DNA of 64,000 nucleotides from Isoptericola halotolerans (GCF_003003075.1 NZ_PVTX01000008.1:124001-188000), one strand, 5' to 3'. Shown: positions 1-12,243, counted from the stretch's first letter. Numbers and translations: made by a program. The notes: a model not told the origin generated them from the letters alone.

Positions 1-37
1 CGGCTCCGACGAGCACCGCGATGACCTTTCGCCTCAT
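1..37 (-). CDS. 5' end of a probable exported protein (partial)
   Basis: Reading the minus strand from an ATG at 37 gives MRRKVIAVLVGA before the window edge. A short Arg/Lys-rich start followed by a hydrophobic run is what the beginning of a signal peptide or membrane anchor looks like. A purine-rich GAGGGA lies about 6 nt upstream of the ATG. Only 12 codons are visible, so neither family nor function can be given. It is divergent from the desaturase at 273. Confidence 0.5.
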   Translation of the reverse strand, partial: MRRKVIAVLVGA

Positions 38-179
38 GTCGTCCCTCGTTCTTCAGCGGGCCGCCCGGACCGGGCTCGCTCAGATTAGTCCGGACTCCGC
101 GGTTTCGACTCGGCTGCGGGCGGGTGATCTTCCGGTCGGACCTGCGCGAGACCTTCACGTCGGGGCCCGTGCCCCGAAA

Positions 180-195
180 CCTACGGTCCCGTAGG
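180..195. promoter_or_regulatory. Palindromic operator candidate upstream of the desaturase
   Basis: CCTACGGTCCCGTAGG has perfect 7-bp arms around a 2-bp centre. Its right arm overlaps a -10-like TAGGCT at 192-197, so a bound protein would block transcription toward the desaturase at 273. A second inverted repeat with 6-bp arms lies directly upstream (161-176). The size and symmetry fit a TetR-type operator; no regulator gene is visible in the window, so the binder is unknown. Confidence 0.5.
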
Positions 196-272
196 CTCGG
201 GCCATCTGCACGACCGGGCACCTGCCCACCACCTCGGCTGGGAAGCCGACACCGACCCTCTGCGAGGCATGC

Positions 273-1373
273 ATGGCCCCCACCGCCCCGTCCGTGATCG
301 ACCAAGCCGGTCCCCCACCCACCGCCGCCGCCAAGTTCACGAGCAGCTACAGCGACCTCGCCCGCCAGGTGCGGGAGGCGGGTCTGCTCCGGCGGGCCTA
401 CGGGTACTACCTCGCGACCGGCATCGGCGTGGCACTCGCGCTCGGCGGCATCATCACCGGGATGGTCCTGCTCGGCGACTCGTGGTTCCAGCTCCTCATG
501 GCGGGCGCGCTCGGCATCGTGCTCACGCAGATCGCCTTCCTGACGCACGAGGCCGCGCACCGGCAGGTCTTCGCGAGCGGGCCGGTCAACGACAAGGTCG
601 GGCGCTGGCTGGCCAACGCCGTGGTCGGCATCAGCTACTCGTGGTGGATGACCAAGCACACGCGCCACCACGCCAACCCGAACCAGATGGGCAAGGACCC
701 GGACATCGCGCCGGACACGATCCGGTTCAGCGCGGAGGACGCCGCCGAGGTCCGCGGACCGTTGCGCCACATCACGCGGCGACAGGGCTGGCTGTTCTTC
801 CCCCTGCTGACCCTCGAGGGCCTGAACCTGCACGTCACCTCCATCCGTTCGCTCCTGACGGGTCCTCCCAAGACCCTCGCCGCGCGCCGTCGCGAGCTCG
901 TCACGATCGCCGTCCGGCTGACCCTCTACGTGGGCGTGATCGTCTGGTTCATGCCGCTGGGGCTCGCCGCCGCGTTCATCGGCGTCCAGCTCGCCGTCTT
1001 CGGCGTCTACATGGGCGCGTCGTTCGCCCCGAACCACAAGGGGATGAAGCTGGTCCCGGCGGGGACCAAGATGGACTTCCTGTCCAAGCAGGTGCTCACC
1101 TCCCGCAACATCCGTGGCGGCTGGTTCATGAACGTCCTGATGGGCGGCCTCAACCACCAGGTCGAGCACCACCTGTTCCCGAGCATGCCGCGGCCGAGCC
1201 TGGCGAAGGCGCGCCTCCTCGTGCGTGAGCACTGCGCGAACCACGGGCTGCCGTACACGGAGACCAGCCTCGTCGCCTCCTACGCCATCGTCGTCCGCTA
1301 CCTCAACCAGGTCGGCCTCGCGGCGAGGGACCCGTTCGACTGCCCCCTCCGGCAGGAGCTGCGCGGGTACTGA
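273..1373 (+). CDS. Membrane fatty-acid desaturase
   Basis: A 366-aa integral-membrane desaturase that would introduce a double bond into acyl chains at the membrane using a di-iron centre. The three histidine boxes are visible: HEAAH at residues 92-96, HTRHH at 129-133 and HQVEHHLFP from 295. The last has the Q-x-E-H-H form found in delta-6/linoleoyl-type desaturases, but regiochemistry cannot be read from it. Hydrophobic pairs fall near residues 46-90 and 210-250. I chose the ATG at 273 because a GAGG lies 5 nt upstream; the ATG at 269 is out of frame. No ferredoxin or reductase gene is adjacent. It is convergent with thymidine kinase. A 16-bp palindrome over its promoter suggests dedicated repression. 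Confidence 0.9.
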   Translation: MAPTAPSVIDQAGPPPTAAAKFTSSYSDLARQVREAGLLRRAYGYYLATGIGVALALGGIITGMVLLGDSWFQLLMAGALGIVLTQIAFLTHEAAHRQVFASGPVNDKVGRWLANAVVGISYSWWMTKHTRHHANPNQMGKDPDIAPDTIRFSAEDAAEVRGPLRHITRRQGWLFFPLLTLEGLNLHVTSIRSLLTGPPKTLAARRRELVTIAVRLTLYVGVIVWFMPLGLAAAFIGVQLAVFGVYMGASFAPNHKGMKLVPAGTKMDFLSKQVLTSRNIRGGWFMNVLMGGLNHQVEHHLFPSMPRPSLAKARLLVREHCANHGLPYTETSLVASYAIVVRYLNQVGLAARDPFDCPLRQELRGY

Positions 1374-1421
1374 CGCCCGCGAGCCGTAACGAGGGCCGGC
1401 AATCGGTCGGGTGCCACGCCG

Positions 1422-2000
1422 TCAGGCATGGCGGTGCGCCCGGCAGCGCGCCTGGTAGGAGTCAGTCCCGCCGACGTGTGCGGGCACCGCGACGAGGGCG
1501 TCGCCAGGCGAGTTCCCGGCGTCGGGCAACCGCACGTGATACGCGGCGTCCCGTCCGCACACGCTGCACACGGCCGTGAGCTTGACGACGGTCTCGGCCA
1601 CCGCCATGAGGGCGGGCAGCGGTTCGAACGGTCTGCCGTCGAAGGTCACGGTGAGCCCGGCGACGACGACGTCGAGCCCGGAGTCCAGCAGGTCGAGGAC
1701 GACCGTCACCAGCCCAGGACCGAAGAACTGCGCCTCGTCGATCGCGACCATCCGGGTGTCGGCTGAGACGAGCCCCGGGATCCCGGAGGTCGCGTCCACG
1801 GATCGCGACGCGATCTCGACCCCCGAGTGGGAGGCCAGCACCCCCGCCCCGTAGCGGTCGTCCAGCGTGTGCGCGACCGTGAGGACCTCATGTCCCGCCA
1901 CCTGCGCGCGCCGCACCCGGCGGGCCAGCTCCTCCGTCTTGCCCGCGAACATGGGCCCGCCGACCACCGCGAGCCGACCGGGGTCTCGACCGTCGTCCAT
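1422..2000 (-). CDS. tdk: Thymidine kinase (type II)
   Basis: Phosphorylates thymidine with ATP in the salvage pathway. The 192-aa protein has the P-loop GGPMFAGKT at residues 14-22, the DEAQFF motif carrying the catalytic glutamate in the middle, and a C-terminal zinc-binding region with CSVCG and a terminal C-R-A-H-R-H. Length and motif order match the family of roughly 190-200 aa. It is encoded upstream of rne on the same strand, but a strong terminator (2046-2089) lies in between, acting on rne. The ATG at 2000 places the P-loop at the usual distance. Confidence 0.95.
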   Translation of the reverse strand: MDDGRDPGRLAVVGGPMFAGKTEELARRVRRAQVAGHEVLTVAHTLDDRYGAGVLASHSGVEIASRSVDATSGIPGLVSADTRMVAIDEAQFFGPGLVTVVLDLLDSGLDVVVAGLTVTFDGRPFEPLPALMAVAETVVKLTAVCSVCGRDAAYHVRLPDAGNSPGDALVAVPAHVGGTDSYQARCRAHRHA

Positions 2001-2045
2001 GCGGACCAGTCAAGCACCCGCCCGGCCGCCTCCGCCCCGGAAACG

Positions 2046-2089
2046 CCGACGCCCGTGCCCGACCGCTGACGGTCGGGCACGGGCGTCGG
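2046..2089 (-). terminator. Strong stem-loop terminator after rne
   Basis: Perfect inverted repeat: 19-bp arms at 2046-2064 and 2071-2089 with the 6-nt loop GCTGAC. It lies 11 bp past the rne stop codon. On the minus strand the stem is followed by CGTTTCC, so only a short T run is present, as is common in GC-rich actinobacteria. Confidence 0.85.
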
Positions 2090-2100
2090 GACGCGACGAC

Positions 2101-5634
<3,534 letters not shown>

Positions 5635-5955
5635 GAAATACGCTCCTGCTCCCGGTCGCCGGCCCACACCTACCGGCCGCCGGGTGGTCGCCGTCGGGGT
5701 GGCAGCGCTGCTCAGCGCGCCGCCCGGACGGAAGTCTCGGTCTCGGCTGCGTCACCCCCGTCTTCGCGGCCGCCGGCTGCCGGGCCCCTTCACGCCCCGC
5801 CGCGGCACCGCGTGCGGGACGCGGGAGCTGCAAGCTTGTCGACCGTCCGGGGGATGTGGCCCCGAAGGTCTGCCGTCCAGTATCGCACTCCTCACCGGAG
5901 GTGCCGACCGGTGTACGGCGTCGGCGTGGCGCCGCTCACAGTCGGCCCCCACGGC
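5635..5955. other. Non-coding region between divergent rne and cydA
   Basis: No convincing gene is seen in these 321 bp. The half nearest rne should hold its promoter and a long 5' leader: on the minus strand GATACT at 5879-5884 and TAGGTG near 5669-5674 are possible -10 elements. RNase E mRNAs often have regulatory leaders, but I see no clear hairpin that would support that here. Confidence 0.4.
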
Positions 5956-5984
5956 TTGACTTGTGAAAACCTTCACGAGATTGT
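5956..5984 (+). promoter_or_regulatory. cydA promoter (-35 TTGACT, -10 GATTGT)
   Basis: TTGACT at 5956-5961, a 17-bp spacer, and GATTGT at 5979-5984. The spacer and the -10 are covered by two Rex-type operators. The transcript would carry a leader of about 130 nt before the cydA GTG at 6119. Confidence 0.55.
5961..5978. promoter_or_regulatory. Rex operator 1 (ROP-like)
   Basis: TTGTGAAAACCTTCACGA matches the inverted-repeat form TGTGAA-N4-TTCACA known for Rex with one mismatch at the last base of the core. It sits in the spacer of the predicted cyd promoter. Rex is the NADH/NAD+-sensing repressor of cydABCD in Streptomyces coelicolor. Confidence 0.8.
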
Positions 5985-6002
5985 TCGTGAAGACCTTCAC
6001 AA
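5985..6002. promoter_or_regulatory. Rex operator 2 (ROP-like)
   Basis: TCGTGAAGACCTTCACAA is a second ROP-like site, with one mismatch in the left half. Equivalent bases of the two sites are exactly 24 bp apart. It begins immediately after the -10 element, so it would cover the start of transcription. Confidence 0.78.
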
Positions 6003-6118
6003 ACCTGATCGTCGCCCTCCCCGCGCGGACCCGCCTCGCCGGTTCTACCGTCATGGCACAGCCCATCGGCCGCAGGGCGACCAGCCTCCCCTCCGGCTCG
6101 TACCGAAGGAGTCGTCTC

Positions 6119-7615
6119 GTGGACGCTCTCGCACTGGCTCGGTGGCAGTTCGCCATCACCACCGTCTACCACTTCATCTTCGTCCCGCTCACGATCGGCC
6201 TCGCTCCGATCGTGGCCGGGATGCAGACGGCGTGGGTCGTCACGAAGAAGGAACGCTGGCTGCGTCTGACGAAGTTCTTCGGCAAGCTCCTCCTCATCAA
6301 CTTCGCCCTCGGCGTCGTCACCGGCATCTGGCAGGAGTTCCAGTTCGGCATGGCCTGGAGCGAGTACTCCCGGTTCGTCGGCGACGTCTTCGGTGCGCCC
6401 CTGGCCATGGAGGCGCTGGCCGCGTTCTTCGTCGAGTCGGTGTTCCTCGGCGTCTGGATCTTCGGCTGGGACCGGGTGTCCAAGAAGATCCACCTCGCCT
6501 CCATCTGGCTGTTCGCGCTGGCGACCAACCTGTCGGCGTTCTTCATCCTGGCCGCGAACTCCTGGATGCAGCACCCGGTCGGCGCGGTGTACAACCCGGA
6601 GACCGGCCGGGCCGAGATGGAGTCCATCTGGGCCGTCCTGACGAACAACACCCTGCTGGCGGCCTTCCCGCACACCATCACCGCAGCCTTCCTCACGGCC
6701 GGCACCTTCGTGGCGGGTATCGCCGCGTGGTGGATGGTCCGCCTCGCGCGCAGCAGGAAGCCCGAGCACCTCGAGACCGCACGGACCGTGTACCGGCCCG
6801 CCGTCCTCGTGGGCGTGTGGGTGATGATCGTGGCCGGGCTCGGCGTCGCCTTCACCGGGGACGTCCAGGGCAAGCTGATGTACGAGCAGCAGCCCGGCAA
6901 GATGTCCTCCGCGGAGGCTCTCTGCGAGGGCACCGAGTCGGCCGAGTTCTCCATCCTGGCCATCGGCCCCCTCCAGGCGGGCTGCGAGGACGTCAACCAC
7001 GTGCTGTCCGTCCCCGGGCTGACCAGCTACCTCGGGACCGGCCACTTCTCCGGCGAGGAGTCCTACCTGCCGGGCGTGTACGACGTCCAGGAGGCGTACA
7101 GCGAGCGGTACGGCGACGTCACCGTCGACGGCGAGCCCGTCACGTACACCCCGCCCCTGGCCATCACCTACTGGTCCTTCCGGCTCATGATCGGGTTCGC
7201 CGCGTTCTCCGTGGCGCTCGCGCTCGCGGCGCTGTGGCTGACGCGTCGGGGCCGTGTGAGCGACAACGTCTGGCTGGGCCGGCTCGGCATCCTGGCGATC
7301 CCCATGCCGTTCCTCGCCTGCTCGTTCGGCTGGATCTTCACCGAGGTGGGCAGGCAGCCGTGGGTGGTCGCACCCAACCCGACCGGTATCGACGCCGTCC
7401 GCCTGCTCACCGACCGGGGCGTGTCGACCGCTGTCCCCCCGGGCATGATCCTCACCTCGATGATCGTGCTCACCGTGATCTACGCGGCCCTCGCCGTGGT
7501 CTGGTACCGGCTCATGCACCGGTACACGATCGAGGGGGTGCCCGACGCCGTCCGGGACGAGTCGCCCGAGGCCCGGGACGACGACACCGACCGCCCCCTG
7601 TCCTTCGCCTACTGA
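6119..7615 (+). CDS. cydA: Cytochrome bd ubiquinol/menaquinol oxidase subunit I
   Basis: Catalytic subunit of the terminal quinol:O2 oxidase in the cytoplasmic membrane. I start at GTG 6119 (VDALALARWQFAITT), preceded by AAGGAG; the longer frame from 5963 would run through the promoter and operators. The 498-aa protein has the N-terminal WQFAITTVYHFIFVPLT with the haem-ligand candidate His18, and NSWMQHPVG at 147-155 with conserved Trp/His of helix V. The length suggests a short Q-loop form. Nine hydrophobic segments are expected. cydB follows 30 bp later, and cydB-cydD-cydC are almost fused. Transcription is predicted to be Rex-controlled. Confidence 0.96.
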   Translation: MDALALARWQFAITTVYHFIFVPLTIGLAPIVAGMQTAWVVTKKERWLRLTKFFGKLLLINFALGVVTGIWQEFQFGMAWSEYSRFVGDVFGAPLAMEALAAFFVESVFLGVWIFGWDRVSKKIHLASIWLFALATNLSAFFILAANSWMQHPVGAVYNPETGRAEMESIWAVLTNNTLLAAFPHTITAAFLTAGTFVAGIAAWWMVRLARSRKPEHLETARTVYRPAVLVGVWVMIVAGLGVAFTGDVQGKLMYEQQPGKMSSAEALCEGTESAEFSILAIGPLQAGCEDVNHVLSVPGLTSYLGTGHFSGEESYLPGVYDVQEAYSERYGDVTVDGEPVTYTPPLAITYWSFRLMIGFAAFSVALALAALWLTRRGRVSDNVWLGRLGILAIPMPFLACSFGWIFTEVGRQPWVVAPNPTGIDAVRLLTDRGVSTAVPPGMILTSMIVLTVIYAALAVVWYRLMHRYTIEGVPDAVRDESPEARDDDTDRPLSFAY

Positions 7616-7645
7616 GCGCCCGAGCATCCCGACTGGAGACCTGAC

Positions 7646-8695
7646 GTGGACCTCGCGATCCTCTGGTTCGTCATCATCGCCGTCCTGTGGACCGGCTACC
7701 TCGTGCTCGAGGGCTTCGACTTCGGCGTGGGCATGCTGCTGTCGATCCTGCCCCGCGGCGACCGGGAGCACCGGGAGAAGGAACGTCGCGTGCTGGTCAA
7801 CACCATCGGCCCCGTCTGGGACGGCAACGAGGTGTGGCTGCTCACGGCCGGCGGCGCGACCTTCGCCGCGTTCCCCGAGTGGTACGCCACCATGTTCTCC
7901 GGGTTCTACCTCCCGCTGCTCATCATCCTGGTGGGTCTGGTCGCCCGCGGCGTGGCGTTCGAGTACCGCGGCAAGATCGCCGACCCGGCCTGGGCACGCC
8001 GCTGCGACCTGGCGATCCAGGCCGGGTCGTGGATCCCGGCCGTGATGTGGGGCGTCGCGTTCGGCAACCTCGTGCGCGGCCTGCTGCTCGACGAGTCCTT
8101 CCAGTACGTGGGCGGCTTCTGGGCGCTGCTGAACCCGTTCGCTTTGCTGGGCGGGCTGACGACGGCGACGCTGTTCCTGCTGCACGGTGCCGTCTTCGTC
8201 GCGCTCAAGACCGACGGCGACATCCGCCACCGCGCGGCCCGGCTCGCCTCCGGGCTGTCCGTCGTGACGCTCGTCGTCGCGGGCGGCTGGGCGCTCTGGG
8301 CGCAGCTCGCCTTCTCGGAGCCCTGGACCTGGATCGCCGTCCTCGTCGCGGCCGGCAGCCTCGTCGGGGTCGTGGTGACCACCCGGCAGCGCCGCGAGGG
8401 GCTCGCGTTCGCCCTGTCCGCGGTGACCATCGTCGCGGCCGTCGTGCTGATCTTCGGCTCGATGTTCCCCGACGTGATCCCGGCGGTCGACGGCGGGACG
8501 TCGCTCTCCGTCGCCGAGGCCTCGTCCACCGACTACACCCTGACGGTGATGTCGTGGGTGGCGGTCTTCCTCACCCCGCTGGTGATCGCGTACCAGGCCT
8601 GGACGTACTGGGTGTTCCGCCGTCGTCTCAGCACCCGGGACATCCCCGCCCCGGCCGGCCTGAGCTGGCAGAAGATCAAGGACGCGGCGTTCTGA
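7646..8695 (+). CDS. cydB: Cytochrome bd oxidase subunit II
   Basis: Second structural subunit of cytochrome bd. The 349-aa protein starts at GTG 7646 with GGAG about 9 nt upstream. It shows the family hallmark near the N-terminus, YLVLEGFDFGVGML, then IGPVWDGNEVWLLTAGGATFAAFPEWYA, and about eight transmembrane segments. It has no haem ligands of its own. One base separates its stop from the cydD start, so the two are translationally coupled. Confidence 0.96.
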   Translation: MDLAILWFVIIAVLWTGYLVLEGFDFGVGMLLSILPRGDREHREKERRVLVNTIGPVWDGNEVWLLTAGGATFAAFPEWYATMFSGFYLPLLIILVGLVARGVAFEYRGKIADPAWARRCDLAIQAGSWIPAVMWGVAFGNLVRGLLLDESFQYVGGFWALLNPFALLGGLTTATLFLLHGAVFVALKTDGDIRHRAARLASGLSVVTLVVAGGWALWAQLAFSEPWTWIAVLVAAGSLVGVVVTTRQRREGLAFALSAVTIVAAVVLIFGSMFPDVIPAVDGGTSLSVAEASSTDYTLTVMSWVAVFLTPLVIAYQAWTYWVFRRRLSTRDIPAPAGLSWQKIKDAAF

Positions 8696-8696
8696 C

Positions 8697-10415
8697 GTGA
8701 GACCGCTCGACCCGCGACTCCTGCGGCAGGCCCGCGCCGCCCGCTCCTACGTCGTCCTCACCGCCCTGCTGGGGGCCGCCTCGGCCGCGCTCGTGGTGGT
8801 GCAGGCCTTCGCGATCGCGCACGCCCTCGGACCGGTCGTCGTCGCCACCGGGCCCGGTGGCGACGGGGCTCTCGACCCGGCGCGAACCGCCCCCTGGCTG
8901 GTCGTCCTGGCCGGCGCCGCCGCCGGCCGCGCCGCCGTGGGCTGGGCGCAGGAGCGCTACGGGCGGCGCGCCGCCACCCACGTCGTGGCGGACCTGCGTG
9001 AGCAGGTGGTGGCGCACGCGGTGGAGCTCGGGCCGCGGCCTCCGGCAGGTGCCCGGCCCGCCGACGTCGCGACGCTGGCCACCCGCGGGCTGGCGGATCT
9101 CGAGCCCTACCTCGTGCGGTTCCTGCCGCAGCTGCTCCTCACCGCTCTCGTCACTCCGGCCACGGTGCTGGTGGTGCTGGGCCTCGACTGGGTCTCCGCG
9201 CTGATCGCGGCGGTGACCCTGCCGCTGGTGCCGTTCTTCATGTGGCTGATCGGCACGATGACGGCAGGCACGTCCGAGCGACGCCTGGCCACCGTGGAAC
9301 GACTGGGCTCGCAGGTGCTCGATCTCGTCGCCGGCCTGCCGACGCTGCGTGCGTTCGGTCGCGAGATCGGCCCTGGCGCACGGGTGCGGGCGCTCGGCGA
9401 GTCCTCCCGCCGGGCCACGATGGCCACCCTGCGTGTCGCGTTCCTCTCCGGAGCCGTGCTCGAGCTGCTGACCACGCTCTGCGTGGCGATCATCGCGGTG
9501 GGTGTCGGGCTGCGCCTGGTGCACGGCGGCATCGAGCTGGTCCCCGCCCTGGCCGTGCTGGTGCTCGCGCCGGAGATCTTCCTGCCGCTGCGTCGCGTCG
9601 GTGCCGAGTTCCACGCCTCGAGCGACGGGCTCGCCGCCACGGCCCGCGCCTTCGCCGTGCTCGACATGCCCGTCCCGCCACCCGCTGACCGGGCCGCACC
9701 GGGCGCCGTCGGCGGCATGCTGGTGCTCGACGACGTCACCGTGCGTGCACCGGGCCGGAACGTCGACGCGCCGGCTCACCTGTCGGCCCGGATCCCGCTC
9801 GGCACCGGCGAGCCGGGTGGCGGCCGGGTGGTCGCGCTGCGCGGCCCCAGCGGCGCCGGCAAGTCCACGCTGGTCCTGCTGCTCCTCGGCCTGCTGCGCC
9901 CGGACGAGGGTCGCGTCCTCCTCGCCCCGTCCGCGGCCGGGGAGGACGCTCAGGAGCTGGACCGCGTCTCCGGCTGGTGGGAGCAGGTCGCCTGGGTGCC
10001 GCAGCGCCCCGCGATCGGCCCGGGGACCGTGCACGACGTCGTCACCGACGGCCGCGACGTGCCCCTCCCGACGCTGGAGGCGGTCGCCAGGACCACCGGA
10101 CTGGACACGGTCCTGGCGAGCCTGCCGGACGGCTGGCGGACCCGGGTGGGCCTCGGCGGCACCGGGCTCAGCGTCGGGCAGCGTCAGCGGGTGGCCCTGG
10201 CCCGCACGCTCATCGGTGCCACCGACCGCCCCGTGGTGGTCCTGGACGAGCCGACCGCCCACCTGGACGCCCGTGGCGAGCAGGTGGTGCTCGACACCGT
10301 GCGGGCGTGGCGGGACGCCGGACGGACCGTCGTCGTCGTCGCGCACCGCGGATCCGTCCTCGCCCTGGCCGACCAGGTCGTCGACGTCGACGCGCGAGAG
10401 GTGGTGGCGTCGTGA
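8697..10415 (+). CDS. cydD: Heterodimeric ABC exporter CydD (cytochrome bd assembly)
   Basis: ABC transporter half, membrane domain fused to ATPase, 572 aa. With CydC it exports thiols (cysteine/glutathione in E. coli; the actinobacterial substrate is not established) needed to assemble cytochrome bd. About six transmembrane segments span residues 15-300. The ATPase has Walker A GPSGAGKST near residue 385, the signature LSVGQRQRVALARTL and Walker B VVVLDEPTAHLD. The GTG start at 8697 is 1 bp after the cydB stop. Its stop overlaps the cydC start (GTGA). Confidence 0.94.
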   Translation: MRPLDPRLLRQARAARSYVVLTALLGAASAALVVVQAFAIAHALGPVVVATGPGGDGALDPARTAPWLVVLAGAAAGRAAVGWAQERYGRRAATHVVADLREQVVAHAVELGPRPPAGARPADVATLATRGLADLEPYLVRFLPQLLLTALVTPATVLVVLGLDWVSALIAAVTLPLVPFFMWLIGTMTAGTSERRLATVERLGSQVLDLVAGLPTLRAFGREIGPGARVRALGESSRRATMATLRVAFLSGAVLELLTTLCVAIIAVGVGLRLVHGGIELVPALAVLVLAPEIFLPLRRVGAEFHASSDGLAATARAFAVLDMPVPPPADRAAPGAVGGMLVLDDVTVRAPGRNVDAPAHLSARIPLGTGEPGGGRVVALRGPSGAGKSTLVLLLLGLLRPDEGRVLLAPSAAGEDAQELDRVSGWWEQVAWVPQRPAIGPGTVHDVVTDGRDVPLPTLEAVARTTGLDTVLASLPDGWRTRVGLGGTGLSVGQRQRVALARTLIGATDRPVVVLDEPTAHLDARGEQVVLDTVRAWRDAGRTVVVVAHRGSVLALADQVVDVDAREVVAS

Positions 10416-12139
10416 CCGACCCGCTGCGGCAGCTCCTGCCCCTGCTGGAGATCCGATGGTCCCGGGTGGCCCGTGCCGTCGCGCTCGGCACCCTCACGCT
10501 GGTGTGCGCGATCGGGCTCGCGGCCGCTGCCGCGTGGCTCGTCGCGCGGGCCTCGCAGATGCCACCGGTGCTGGTGCTGTCCGTGGCGACGGTCGGCGTG
10601 CGCGCCTTCGGGACGGGCCGGGCCTTCTTCCGCTACCTCGAGCGGCTCGCGTCCCACGACGTCGCGCTGCGCGGCATGGCGGCCCTGCGCGCCAACCTGT
10701 ACGAGCGGATCGCCCGGGGCGGCGCCGACGTCGTGGCGCTGCGTCGCGGCGACCTCCTGGCCCGGGTCGGCAGCGACGTCGACGACGTCGGCGACGTCGT
10801 CGTGCGGGCGATGATCCCCGCGGCCGTCGCCGTCGTCGCGGGACTCGGCTCGGTCCTGCTGGTGGGGGTCTTCCTGCCGGCCGCCGGGCTCGTGCTGCTG
10901 GCCTGCCTGCTCCTGACCGGCGTGGTCTCCCCCTGGCTGGCGTCCCGCGCGTCGGCGTCGGTCGAGCTGCGCGGCGCGGCGGCACGTGGAGAGGTGGCCG
11001 CTCGCACGCTGGAGCTGCTGGAGGACGGCCAGCAGCTCCGGGTCGGCGGCCTGCTCGCCGACCGGCGGGCCGGGCTCCGCGCGGCCGAGGCCCGCCTCGC
11101 CGCCGCGACCGACGACGGCGCGCGCGTCGCGGGCGTCTCGGCAGGCATCGAGGCCGGCGCCCAGACGCTGGCCGTGCTCGGCTGCCTGCTGCTCGGCGTC
11201 CCGGCGGCGCTCGCCGGGGACCTGGCCGCGACGGAGCTCGCCGTCGTCGTCCTGACCCCGCTGGCGGTGTTCGAGGTCACCGCGGCGCTGCCGGCCGCCG
11301 CCGTCCAGCTGCGCCGGTCCCGCGCGGCGGCGCGGCGCCTGCTCGAGCTCCTCTCCCCCGCCGACGGCGCGTCCGCGCCCGCACCCGAGGCCCGGCCGGT
11401 GCGGCCCGGCACGTCGGGCCACCTGGTCCTGACGGGGGTGGGTGCCGGGTGGGGCGGCCCCGCGGGAGCCACCGTGGTGTCCGGTGTCGACCTCGACGTC
11501 CGTCCCGGATCGGTCGTCGCGCTGGCCGGTGCGTCCGGCGTGGGCAAGACGACGTTGCTGCTGACCGCCGCCGGTCTCCTGGCGCCCACCGCGGGCGAGG
11601 TGGACGGGCACGGGCTCTTCGTCGCCGAGGACGGCCACGTCTTCGGCACGACGGTGCTGGAGAACCTCCGGGTGGCCCGGGCGGACGTCGACGAGGCCGA
11701 GGCGTGTGACGCCCTCGCGGCCGTGGGGCTCGGCGACTGGCTGGACGGGCTGCCGGACGGCCTGGCCACGGTGCTCGGCACCGGCGGCAGCGACGTCTCC
11801 GGCGGCGAACGGCGGCGCCTGCTCGTCGCGCGGGCGCTGCTCGCCCCGCACCGCGTGCTGCTGGTCGACGAGCCGGCCGAGCACCTCGACGCCCGCACCG
11901 CCGACGCCCTGGTGGAGACGCTCGCGACGATCGCCCGCACGACCGGCCGCTCCGTGGTGCTCGCCTCCCACCGGCTCGCACCGCTCGGCACGGCCGACGA
12001 GGTCCTCCTGCTCGGGCACCACGGCACGAACGAGACCGGCGCGCCGGCGCACGTCCTCGCGCGCGGCACCCATGCGGACCTCCTGCGCGACGTCCCGGAC
12101 TACCGCTGGGCGGCGGGTCAGGAGCTGGCCCCGGCCTGA
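10412..12139 (+). CDS. cydC: Heterodimeric ABC exporter CydC (cytochrome bd assembly)
   Basis: Partner half of the CydDC exporter, 575 aa. The GTG at 10412 overlaps the cydD TGA by four bases and defines the start; the frame upstream is antisense-like extension. It has six hydrophobic segments, Walker A LAGASGVGKTT, an altered signature DVSGGERRRLLVARALL and Walker B VLLVDEPAEHLD. The nucleotide domain is shorter than in CydD between Walker A and signature. It is the last gene of the cyd operon; a weak stem-loop follows at 12164-12193. Confidence 0.94.
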   Translation: MTDPLRQLLPLLEIRWSRVARAVALGTLTLVCAIGLAAAAAWLVARASQMPPVLVLSVATVGVRAFGTGRAFFRYLERLASHDVALRGMAALRANLYERIARGGADVVALRRGDLLARVGSDVDDVGDVVVRAMIPAAVAVVAGLGSVLLVGVFLPAAGLVLLACLLLTGVVSPWLASRASASVELRGAAARGEVAARTLELLEDGQQLRVGGLLADRRAGLRAAEARLAAATDDGARVAGVSAGIEAGAQTLAVLGCLLLGVPAALAGDLAATELAVVVLTPLAVFEVTAALPAAAVQLRRSRAAARRLLELLSPADGASAPAPEARPVRPGTSGHLVLTGVGAGWGGPAGATVVSGVDLDVRPGSVVALAGASGVGKTTLLLTAAGLLAPTAGEVDGHGLFVAEDGHVFGTTVLENLRVARADVDEAEACDALAAVGLGDWLDGLPDGLATVLGTGGSDVSGGERRRLLVARALLAPHRVLLVDEPAEHLDARTADALVETLATIARTTGRSVVLASHRLAPLGTADEVLLLGHHGTNETGAPAHVLARGTHADLLRDVPDYRWAAGQELAPA

Positions 12140-12163
12140 GCCGGCCAGGCTCCGCCCGAGAGG

Positions 12164-12193
12164 ACCCTGGGCGCACGGCACCCCGACCAGGGT
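12164..12193 (+). terminator. Possible weak terminator after cydC
   Basis: Arms ACCCTGG (12164-12170) and CCAGGGT (12187-12193) are perfect complements around a 16-nt loop, followed by G/T-rich sequence without a clean T run. The position just after the cyd operon supports a terminator; the sequence alone is weak. Confidence 0.35.
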
Positions 12194-12237
12194 GGGGTTG
12201 GGGGTGTTCCCTGATGTCCGGCCGTGCGCGGCCTCCG

Positions 12238-12243
12238 TAGCGT
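12238..12243 (+). promoter_or_regulatory. -10 TAGCGT, leaderless start for the ABC exporter
   Basis: TAGCGT ends 7 nt before the ATG at 12251 and no Shine-Dalgarno precedes that ATG, so transcription probably begins at the start codon. Confidence 0.55.

Noticed and set aside
5963-6118. Longer cydA start upstream (MKTFTRLFVKTF...)
   Set aside because: It would translate through the Rex sites and promoter. GTG 6119 has a ribosome site and the family N-terminus.
7696-8529. Minus-strand frames inside cydB
   Set aside because: Opposite a gene with full CydB motifs; no homology-like features and no ribosome sites.
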